From a virus, in the IMG/VR virus record IMGVR_UViG_3300025879_000009, positions 1 to 30,067 of that record: 30,067 nucleotides of DNA. The stretch is one strand, 5' to 3'. The notes below the pieces were generated by a model. That model made no database searches and was not told the DNA's origin. It saw only the letters and a list, made by a program, of their open reading frames with translations. Below are positions 15,658-21,793 of this stretch, piece by piece; positions within the stretch are counted from its first letter, which is position 1, and the number at the start of each line of letters is the position of its first letter. A program made the position numbers and the translations under genes.

Positions 15658-15685
15658 TTAACCACCTGATATATTTTTATATAGT
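15658..15685 (+). promoter_or_regulatory. Predicted plus-strand promoter of the small RNA
   Basis: A -35-like TTAACC (15658-15663), a 16-base spacer and a -10-like TATAGT (15680-15685). The predicted first base (about 15692) lies right at the first hairpin. It is back to back with the tape measure promoter, so the two could interfere. Confidence 0.4.
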
Positions 15686-15691
15686 ATTGTA

Positions 15692-15806
15692 AGAGTGGGT
15701 TTTATTGGATTACCTTTCATTTTTCCCACTCGTGCTATTTTATAGATTTTCTATATAGAAACAAGGGGACAATGGTTTATGGTATTCTTCATTCAGTCCC
15801 CTTTTT
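15692..15806 (+). ncRNA. Candidate antisense small RNA with loop complementary to the sigma-factor start region
   Basis: About 115 nt. The first hairpin has the stem GAGTGGG/CCCACTC (15693-15699, 15725-15731) and a 25-nt unpaired loop. The loop contains ATTGGATTACCTTTC (15704-15718), the exact complement of the sigma-like gene's mRNA from its GAAAGG ribosome-binding site to the AT of its ATG (4366-4352). A linker containing the palindrome TTTCTATATAGAAA follows, then a terminator hairpin with T5. Promoter, exposed antisense loop and terminator in this order are the layout of bacterial antisense RNAs. The RNA would block translation of the sigma factor. Expression is not shown; no long ORF occupies the region. 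Confidence 0.45.
15763..15806 (+). terminator. Intrinsic terminator of the candidate small RNA
   Basis: The stem AAGGGGAC (15763-15770) pairs with GTCCCCTT (15796-15803), extended inside by AATG/CATT with a 2-base bulge, loop of 15, followed by a run of five T (15802-15806). The GC-rich core in an AT-rich gap and the T run support termination on the plus strand. Confidence 0.55.
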
Positions 15807-16258
15807 CGTGCAATATAGTTTCTACCATAGATTTTTCTTATAGTAGATGTTTGTATTATACTATTTTCTTATACTTGTATATTTTTTTTACGTTTCCGCA
15901 ATGCGTGCATATTTATTAGTATACCATTAACCATAAATACTTAAAATCACTTATTATTTTGTTACTTCCTATGATGTTAGAAGACTTGCAGTATTCACTC
16001 TGTTCGGTTCAGCTAAAGTAAATCTGTATATGAATTGCAACTATCCTGCCTTGTAAGTTTCGTCCGCCACCCAATAGTTATTCACCATATCCAGTATCAT
16101 TCATCTTTTAACTTACACAATAAGGGGGGTGGTTATCTCCAAAAATTATTTATATATTATATCAATCAAATTATCAAAAAAAGTATCATCCTCGATAGGA
16201 AAAGCTGATTAGTTCGAGGTTTCTACTATTATTTATTATTCATCTAAATTATTCAGTT
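15807..16258. other. Non-coding stretch with several inverted repeats; possible structured leader or replication region
   Basis: No plausible gene is seen here on either strand. A bulged hairpin pairs TTGCA and ATTCA (15986-15990, 15993-15997) with TGAAT and TGCAA (16031-16040). TGTAAGTT (16052-16059) can pair with AACTTACA (16110-16117), while CCACCC inside that loop (16067-16072) can pair with GGGTGG outside it (16127-16132), an H-type pseudoknot. A smaller hairpin pairs CCTCGA with TCGAGG (16190-16219). A minus-strand TATAAT lies at 15861-15856. The region could be the 5' leader of the plus-strand gene or a replication origin; the sequence alone does not decide. Confidence 0.45.
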
Positions 16259-16588
16259 ATGGCATACAATAAAATTACACTAGCAACTCAGCATCGTTTT
16301 GAGGAACTTAAAGAGTATAGGGCTTATCTTAAAGAAAAGAAGGCTATACAGAAAAAGTATCGTTCCAAACCTTGGGATATACATACTTCTTTAGGTCCAG
16401 GCAACTATAAAGATAGTTATGATGAAAATTGGTGGAAAGAATGGCAATTATACAAACAAGATATGTTAGAGTTGTTATTTAGACCTAATGGCAACTTTCA
16501 GCAATTTACTTGGTTACTTATCAGCGAAAAAGAGGAAGAAGAAAGGGAACGAAGAGCTAAGGGGTATAACCGGAGTATCTACTACTAA
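16259..16588 (+). CDS. Hypothetical protein, the only plus-strand gene
   Basis: A 109-residue protein beginning MAYNKITLATQHRFEELKEY. It is charged, with five tryptophans in all and a WW pair (DENWWKEWQLYKQDMLELLF), and ends in a Glu/Arg-rich helix (SEKEEEERERRAKGYNRSIY). Codon use is ordinary for this genome, which supports a real gene. No domain is recognised. It runs convergent to the SGNH hydrolase gene and overlaps its last 32 bases. The long structured gap before it may be its leader. Being the only gene against the direction of all others, it may be expressed at a different time. Confidence 0.7.
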   Translation: MAYNKITLATQHRFEELKEYRAYLKEKKAIQKKYRSKPWDIHTSLGPGNYKDSYDENWWKEWQLYKQDMLELLFRPNGNFQQFTWLLISEKEEEERERRAKGYNRSIYY

Positions 16589-17180
16589 TCCAATCATACA
16601 TTTGTTCAGCTATTAGTTTATAGCCAAGGTAGTTAGGGTGGTAGTCACCCACCCTCATACCATTTTCATCTTCCCATACACTTCTACTATTATATTCCCA
16701 TACTGATTTATCATTCAGTATTTCATAATCTGCAAGTATATCACTCATACATTGTTCAGGTTCTACAAAGTTAGTAGTGTTGATATATTCTATACTATTA
16801 TCATCAAAGGTTCGGTAGAAGGAGTTAAAGTATAGGTGTTGGTAGTTTTCCAGCACTTGTTCTGCTTCTGTATATACTTCTATTGGGTCACTATCTCTAT
16901 ATGGGTAAGACCACATTATCAGTATTATATCATCTTTATTTACGAACCCACTTTTTATAGTTTCCTTTACTATTTCCAGTATCTTTCTATTTCCTATACC
17001 ACATACTCCAAAGTTTATTGCAGGTAGATTTAGTAGGTTAGCCAGTTGGTTAGGCCAGGAGTTTTGTTCTCGTAGTTTATCTATAAATGGTGGAGGTGTT
17101 GGGTCTTCTTTATATCGTATATCAGTTTCTACTCCATGTCCCTTTGTCCAACTATCTCCAAACGCTAGTATTCTACTCAT
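16557..17180 (-). CDS. SGNH/GDSL hydrolase
   Basis: A 207-residue esterase or deacetylase of the SGNH family. The start at 17180 is preferred because it overlaps the upstream stop as ATGA with GGGGAG just before it; a TTG nine bases further upstream is less likely. Block I FGDSWTKG gives nucleophile Ser10, block II is INFGVCGIGNRK, and block V is GDYHPNYLGY with Asp179 and His181. In phages such enzymes can de-esterify surface glycans or modify the phage's own sugars. Neighbouring glycosyltransferases favour a carbohydrate substrate. No signal peptide is visible. Confidence 0.85.
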   Translation of the reverse strand: MSRILAFGDSWTKGHGVETDIRYKEDPTPPPFIDKLREQNSWPNQLANLLNLPAINFGVCGIGNRKILEIVKETIKSGFVNKDDIILIMWSYPYRDSDPIEVYTEAEQVLENYQHLYFNSFYRTFDDNSIEYINTTNFVEPEQCMSDILADYEILNDKSVWEYNSRSVWEDENGMRVGDYHPNYLGYKLIAEQMYDWISSRYSGYTP

Positions 17181-17842
17181 GCTCCCCAATTAAATCTTGA
17201 TAAATCAGCATTCTTACCCCACCACTCCATATCTTTCTTATGTAGTTCAGTTAGTGTTGGTATTAGTTCATGATGTGCACTCGTTGCTGAGATATTACTT
17301 CCTTTCATTGGTACACCTTTCAGTGCTTTACATGGTATAGGGTTCATATGGAACTGCCAGGTATCACCATAGTATAGTTTTAGTTCCTTTGGTACTTCTA
17401 CCCAATTCCATTTATCAAAGAAGATTGCACACCCCCAGCCGTAGTTATGATGGGGTATATCTACTATCTCGTATTTCTTTTCGGTATTAGTATAGTTATC
17501 TTGGTGCATACCGAGTATTCCTATATTTTCACTCCAATATAGTATATAATCTAGCATATCAGTATCAAATAGTATATCATCATTTAGTATTCCTACCAAA
17601 GATTGGTCACTACACGCACGAACTCCTATATTCCAGGCTTCATTTACTACCCATTCATTATATGTTGGTGGTTGATATACTCTCCACTTACCGAGTGGGA
17701 ACCTATGGGGGTAGTGTTTATGGAACTCTTTACCATTATCTATTATATGGATAGCTGATACTAAATCGTGTTCATCATATTTCTTTAGCATCTCATGTAT
17801 ATGCTCTGATTTCCATAGGGTTGGTATTACTAATTCTATCAT
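17177..17842 (-). CDS. Glycosyltransferase, family 2-like (GT-A)
   Basis: A 221-residue single-domain protein. It begins with the GT-A opening strand MIELVIPTLWKSEHIHEMLK, has the donor-binding region NEAWNIGVRACSDQSLVGIL and the metal-binding NDD motif (residues 87-89, LNDDILFDTDML), and the later YGWGCAIFFDKWNW. This fits a nucleotide-sugar transferase of family 2 type. It lies one base after the bS21-like gene and is coupled to the hydrolase gene. Possible acceptors are the Thr-rich linkers of the adhesin upstream (19049-21445) or host sugars; the sequence does not show which. Confidence 0.78.
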   Translation of the reverse strand: MIELVIPTLWKSEHIHEMLKKYDEHDLVSAIHIIDNGKEFHKHYPHRFPLGKWRVYQPPTYNEWVVNEAWNIGVRACSDQSLVGILNDDILFDTDMLDYILYWSENIGILGMHQDNYTNTEKKYEIVDIPHHNYGWGCAIFFDKWNWVEVPKELKLYYGDTWQFHMNPIPCKALKGVPMKGSNISATSAHHELIPTLTELHKKDMEWWGKNADLSRFNWGA

Positions 17843-17843
17843 A

Positions 17844-18053
17844 CTATTCTTCTTTATATCTTTGTTCAGCCCATTGTTGGGTTCTTATAGCATCTTTCAT
17901 TTTCTTTCTTTTGATGATAGATGGTTTTAGGAACTCTCGTCTATCTTTCAGTTCTTCCAAGTGTCCTGATTCTATTACTTTTGATTTCCACTTTTTAAGG
18001 GCTTTGTTTATATCACCCTTCATTACTTTTACGTATGCCTTACTATTTTTCAT
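17844..18053 (-). CDS. rpsU: Ribosomal protein bS21 homologue
   Basis: A 69-residue basic protein from ATG 18053 (a TTG at 18071 would lie inside the previous gene). It follows the bS21 pattern: VKVMKGDINKALKKWKSKVI aligns with the first helices, and LEELKDRREFLKPSIIKRKK with the family signature (LRRREFYEKPSxKRKRK), followed by a basic helix. bS21 sits near the 3' end of 16S rRNA and affects start-site choice; phage-encoded copies are known from aquatic phages. In Flavobacteriia, bS21 helps hide the anti-Shine-Dalgarno sequence. The gene lies between two glycosyltransferase genes with gaps of 1-5 bases. Confidence 0.85.
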   Translation of the reverse strand: MKNSKAYVKVMKGDINKALKKWKSKVIESGHLEELKDRREFLKPSIIKRKKMKDAIRTQQWAEQRYKEE

Positions 18054-18058
18054 ATCAT

Positions 18059-19009
18059 TTATTTTAAGCAACTTGTTTTCCCTACCTCTTGTACTAATTG
18101 GTAGTATTTATATCCCGCTAGGGTTGTATCTATGTCCTCTATTATATCTCCGTAGGGTAGTATTCCATTATCGTATTTTCCCTTAAAGAATCTATCCTTT
18201 TGAGTTCCCAATACTCCAGCATTATGGTAGAACCCAAAGGTTTCCCAATCCTTTACACCATTAGTATAAAACATAAAGTTAAATTCCTCGGGTACTGCAG
18301 TCAATCTTCCGTGTTTCCATGCAGTCCATAGTTCACTCCACATACTCATTGTCCAATGTTGTAATGGGTGGTAGTGTTCTCCCTTACTTTCCTTTTCCTT
18401 AGCTATTCTTGCTGAGATTGGTGGTATTTCTTCCCATAGTTTTAGTTGTAGTTCATAGGAATCTTTCCAGTAGGAGGTTGGTACTCCTTTCATTAGTTTC
18501 TGTGCACCTCCACTTCCTCCTTGGTTTCTTCTTACGAACCCTTTATCTAGTCCAGCAATCTCACACATCTTATCTAAAATTTCCTCTCCTTTTGAGGAGA
18601 TATATTCTGCACCTATATACGAGATAGTATCACTTAAATACCATATATTATCATGCAAGAATGGCTCAAAATCAAAGGGTTTAGTAAATATAAAATCACT
18701 ATCGTGGAAGAAGATATGTTCTTTTTCTAGCAGTGGGTTACTTATCCAATGTTTGTATAGTAGATGAGCCTGTATAGATGGTTGGTATTTATTATATTCT
18801 CTTGTATCTTTGTAGAAGAAGAATTGCACACCTGGAAAGTTCTTTATTAGTTTTCTCCATTCTATTGGTACTTCATTCCATGTTGGAACTAATCCTTGTA
18901 CTAAATGTATTTGTTGGGGAGACACCCCCATATTTAGAAAATTGGTTATATACACTTCTGCCTCCCACGCAAAACGTGGGATAGCAGGTTGGCAACTTAA
19001 ATAAATCAT
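18059..19009 (-). CDS. Glycosyltransferase-like protein with DxD motif
   Basis: A 316-residue protein beginning MIYLSCQPAIPRFAWEAEVY. Residues 99-110 are IFFHDSDFIFTK, with Asp103-Ser-Asp105 as a probable metal and nucleotide-sugar binding DxD. Histidine- and tryptophan-rich segments (YHPLQHWTMSMWSELW) may form the acceptor site. I know similar proteins from aquatic phages, annotated as hypothetical glycosyltransferases. It opens unit C, with a promoter-like element overlapping the end of the adhesin gene. A short hairpin (18963-18981, TCCCACG/CGTGGGA) lies in codons 10-16. Confidence 0.7.
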   Translation of the reverse strand: MIYLSCQPAIPRFAWEAEVYITNFLNMGVSPQQIHLVQGLVPTWNEVPIEWRKLIKNFPGVQFFFYKDTREYNKYQPSIQAHLLYKHWISNPLLEKEHIFFHDSDFIFTKPFDFEPFLHDNIWYLSDTISYIGAEYISSKGEEILDKMCEIAGLDKGFVRRNQGGSGGAQKLMKGVPTSYWKDSYELQLKLWEEIPPISARIAKEKESKGEHYHPLQHWTMSMWSELWTAWKHGRLTAVPEEFNFMFYTNGVKDWETFGFYHNAGVLGTQKDRFFKGKYDNGILPYGDIIEDIDTTLAGYKYYQLVQEVGKTSCLK

Positions 19010-19025
19010 TCTATATAGTTTATCT

Positions 19026-19054
19026 ATTATATATGATTTTTATATTGGTTATAC
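19026..19054 (-). promoter_or_regulatory. Phage late promoter copy before the glycosyltransferase/bS21 unit
   Basis: Minus-strand GTATAACCAAT (19054-19044), 10 bases, TATATAAT (19033-19026), 16 bases before the ATG at 19009. The spacer is one base shorter than in the other copies and the leader is longer. It overlaps the stop codon of the adhesin gene. Confidence 0.5.
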
Positions 19055-21445
19055 ACATGGTCCTACTGATATTACTATTCCATTCACATCAGTTTGGTAG
19101 TATCCACCCGTTACATTTTCTCTATAATACCCTGGTCCTACTTCATTTCCTAAATTACATCCTGCTGTATCATATACTGTATATCCTACTTCTGGTATAG
19201 CTCCTGGCCCATCGTGGTAGTAGGTATTGAAAGCAAAAGTATTACATACATTTCCTAAAGTTGTTGGGTCACCACTATCAAATGAAGTGCATGAAGGTGC
19301 AACAGTTGTAGTGGTAGTCACCGGAGGTTGGGTAGTAGTAGTTACGGTACAAGTTGTAGCTTCAGTTGTCAATACCCAACTAAAAGTTCCACTCTGTCTT
19401 GCCACCGAACCTTGTTCAGCACAGAAGTCTGGTGTTCCACTATCTGCCAATACCACTACATCTTGTATCAACGTTCCTTCACAATCTCTGTATTGGAATG
19501 TTAAGTTTTCAGTTAAAGAGTTGTTTTGGATACTATACGTATAGCAACCAGGCACAGTCGTAGTGGTTGTAGTCACCGGAATTGTAGTGCTTGTAGTTGT
19601 CACCGGAATTGTAGTAGTAGTAGTTACTGGAATTGTAGTCGTGGTAGTAACTGGCACTACTGGCAAACAATCTCCATCTACGGTACATATAGTTCCATTC
19701 GGGTTGATATTCATACCCTCTATTCCTACGAATGGACTTCCACTTGGGCCATACTTAAATAAATCACTTGTAGTTCCTCTACTACATATTCCAAAGTAGG
19801 TAGAACCATCTTGCTCAGTTCCAATAGTTTGTGCTAAGTTTATATCTCTACTTCCACCTCCACAATCATTAACAATATAGTATAAATCTAATCCACCATC
19901 AGTTAATTGAGTATTTAGTACATCTACTGTTATACAATTACATTCTACTACGGTGGTGCTCGTGGTAGTCACCGGAATTGTAGTGCTGGTGGTTGTAATA
20001 GGTTGAGTTGTGCTAGTCGTGGTAGGTACTACGGTACAAGATGTAGCTTCTATTGTTAAAACCCAACTATTAGTTCCACTTTGTCTATATACACTACCTT
20101 GTTCAGCACAGAAGTCTGGCGTAGAACTATCAGCAAGAACTACTACATCTGTCACAGGGTTTCCATCACAATCTGTATATCCAAATGTTAGGTTCTGGCT
20201 CAAATCATTGTTTTGGATACTATATGTATAGCAACCAGGTACAGTAGTAGTCGTAGTAGTCACCGGAATTGTAGTGCTAGTCGTGGTTCCAATACAAGTA
20301 TCACATCCACTTACGATTGTATATCCACTTATATCCAAACAAGATAAATCACTTGGGTCACATGCATCATAGATAGCTTTTGTAGTAGTTGATTTTGCAA
20401 AGAAGCAAGAACCAAAGATACTTGTAGCATCAGCACTATTCGGTGTTAAAGATGTTGTTAATACACTTGTAGTTCTTACTACTCTATCCAATCCATCAAA
20501 TTGAGTGCCTGGACATCCTTCCATATAATAGTAGTTATACGGGTCTACTGTCGTGGTACTGGTGGTGGTTGTTGTAATTGGTTCGGTGGTGGTACTTGTA
20601 GTTACACATAGTACTGCTCCTAAAAACTCTCCATCACTTGCTATTTGCCAAGATTGTCCTGATACTACATCCAATCCATCTCCTACTCCATAGTATAAGT
20701 TTCCACCATTCCACGGAGTTGTTGCTCCTGCATCACTATATAATATATCTCCTACTACTATTGAGTAGAATGAATTTCTTAACGAGTAGAAGGTATATGG
20801 TAGTGGTTGGTCACATCCTCCTGCAGGTCCTCCTGAACCATTAGTTGGTGTTGCATGTATATCATAACTAAATGTTTGAGGCGAGGTAGTCGTAGTGGTA
20901 GTTATACCCAAACAATCGTTACAGTTAGTATATGTTGATGCAATAAAGAACTTAATGAATGGTTCTTGTTCGTGAGTTGATATCAAAGTATAGCATGCAC
21001 CATTTTCTAGTTTTACTACATCACCTGGTGAGTAAGTTTGAGTAGCTACTATTAGTGTTGTTATAGGGAATGGGTCCTCACATCCACTACCACTCCAATA
21101 TGTTTCTACTATTGGTATAGTTGTACTGGTGGTGGTACTCGTTGTGCTGGTACTGGTGGTGCTTGTAGTGGTGCTGGTACTTGTACTGGTGCTGGTCGTG
21201 GTGGTCGTTATCACACTACCACTTATTACGAAATTACTACATGGTTCTGGTATAGATTGTAGTTTTACACATTGGGTTTCTTCTGGTACGGTTATCACTG
21301 CAGTAGAACCAACAGTAGGCAGATTTATATTACTACCATCTACTGATTGAGTAAAGTTTATACAATCGGTAGAGTAGAATGCATCATAGTTTGGTCCAGA
21401 GTCATTCTTTTCGGTTAGCGTTATTAGTTTTAGTATATCTGCCAT
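19049..21445 (-). CDS. Multidomain adhesin with Thr-rich linkers
   Basis: A 798-residue protein built like beads on a string: about eight Cys-containing domains joined by seven Thr/Ser-rich linkers (such as TTTSTTIPVTTTTTTVP). The first linker (residues about 78-110) is nearly pure Thr/Ser. One domain type occurs twice, at residues 404-470 and 633-699 (GCYTYSIQNN, LADSxTPDFCAEQGS, SWVLTxEAT). The C-terminal domain ends VNGIVISVGPCV. It follows tail hub and marine-type tail genes, so it is probably a tail-tip adhesin or receptor-binding protein. The linkers are good candidates for O-glycosylation, and glycosyltransferase genes come next. The gene has no homologue of known function that I can name. 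Confidence 0.75.
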   Translation of the reverse strand: MADILKLITLTEKNDSGPNYDAFYSTDCINFTQSVDGSNINLPTVGSTAVITVPEETQCVKLQSIPEPCSNFVISGSVITTTTTSTSTSTSTTTSTTSTSTTSTTTSTTIPIVETYWSGSGCEDPFPITTLIVATQTYSPGDVVKLENGACYTLISTHEQEPFIKFFIASTYTNCNDCLGITTTTTTSPQTFSYDIHATPTNGSGGPAGGCDQPLPYTFYSLRNSFYSIVVGDILYSDAGATTPWNGGNLYYGVGDGLDVVSGQSWQIASDGEFLGAVLCVTTSTTTEPITTTTTSTTTVDPYNYYYMEGCPGTQFDGLDRVVRTTSVLTTSLTPNSADATSIFGSCFFAKSTTTKAIYDACDPSDLSCLDISGYTIVSGCDTCIGTTTSTTIPVTTTTTTVPGCYTYSIQNNDLSQNLTFGYTDCDGNPVTDVVVLADSSTPDFCAEQGSVYRQSGTNSWVLTIEATSCTVVPTTTSTTQPITTTSTTIPVTTTSTTVVECNCITVDVLNTQLTDGGLDLYYIVNDCGGGSRDINLAQTIGTEQDGSTYFGICSRGTTSDLFKYGPSGSPFVGIEGMNINPNGTICTVDGDCLPVVPVTTTTTIPVTTTTTIPVTTTSTTIPVTTTTTTVPGCYTYSIQNNSLTENLTFQYRDCEGTLIQDVVVLADSGTPDFCAEQGSVARQSGTFSWVLTTEATTCTVTTTTQPPVTTTTTVAPSCTSFDSGDPTTLGNVCNTFAFNTYYHDGPGAIPEVGYTVYDTAGCNLGNEVGPGYYRENVTGGYYQTDVNGIVISVGPCV
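19349..19549 (-). repeat. Duplicated adhesin domain, second copy
   Basis: This 201-bp segment encodes the domain starting GCYTYSIQNNSL and ending EATTC. It matches 20036-20236 at most positions, with the same length and conserved cysteines, and is followed by a Thr-rich linker as the first copy is. Confidence 0.85.
20036..20236 (-). repeat. Duplicated adhesin domain, first copy
   Basis: This 201-bp segment encodes the domain starting GCYTYSIQNNDL and ending EATSC. It is clearly homologous to 19349-19549, and a different domain lies between the two copies. Recombination between the similar linker DNA would explain the duplication. Confidence 0.85.
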
Positions 21446-21448
21446 AAT

Positions 21449-21790
21449 TTATTGTAGTATATTTATCCAGTTTAGTTCTTCTTCATTCCATCTCCAACCA
21501 GGTTCTGTTGTACTTGGTATTGGTATAGGAGTTTCCCATTTCCATGTTTCTTCATTTAGTATCCAACTTGGATAAGGTTGAGGTGCAATAAAGACATCAT
21601 TTACTTCATCATATGTATATCCCACACCTGCATAGTTCCCTCGTATCGTATCATTATACGATGTCTGTATCCAAGTTCCATTTAGTTTTAGAACCTCGTT
21701 TATATAGGTGTTTCCATCGTTCTCGTATTGGTTATCTATTACGATTACTTCTGTTACTATTCCTTCTACTATCTTTGCAAAATGTGCCAT
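21449..21790 (-). CDS. Marine-phage type tail protein (MAHFAKI family)
   Basis: A 113-residue protein that begins MAHFAKIVEGIVTEVIVIDN and contains TWIQTSYNDTIRGNYAGVGY, TYDEVNDVFIAPQPYPSWIL and a closing WRWNEEELNW. I know this family from tail-fibre regions of marine cyanophages and pelagiphages, where it is a small virion-associated protein of unclear function. It lies 3 bases after the hub gene and 3 bases before the adhesin gene, which supports a tail-tip role. It is the clearest single pointer to an aquatic environment. Confidence 0.75.
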   Translation of the reverse strand: MAHFAKIVEGIVTEVIVIDNQYENDGNTYINEVLKLNGTWIQTSYNDTIRGNYAGVGYTYDEVNDVFIAPQPYPSWILNEETWKWETPIPIPSTTEPGWRWNEEELNWINILQ

Positions 21791-21793
21791 ATT

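Noticed and set aside
15658-15720. 20-codon minus-strand ORF (MKGNPIKPTLTILYKNISGG) starting in the hairpin loop
   Set aside because: It is very short, has no ribosome-binding site and overlaps the better explained plus-strand hairpin. The same 15 bases are the sigma leader, so the ORF probably arises from that match. A leader peptide is not excluded.
15961-16140. tRNA or tmRNA in the long gap (GTTCGGTTCAGC looks like part of a T arm)
   Set aside because: No acceptor stem, anticodon arm or CCA end can be drawn around it on either strand.
18054-18071. Extended bS21 start at TTG 18071
   Set aside because: It would begin within the previous gene and add residues not seen in bS21; ATG 18053 gives the normal N-terminus.
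18963-18981. Perfect 7-bp hairpin TCCCACG/CGTGGGA
   Set aside because: It lies inside codons of the glycosyltransferase gene with no T run. Hairpins of this size are expected by chance in 30 kb.
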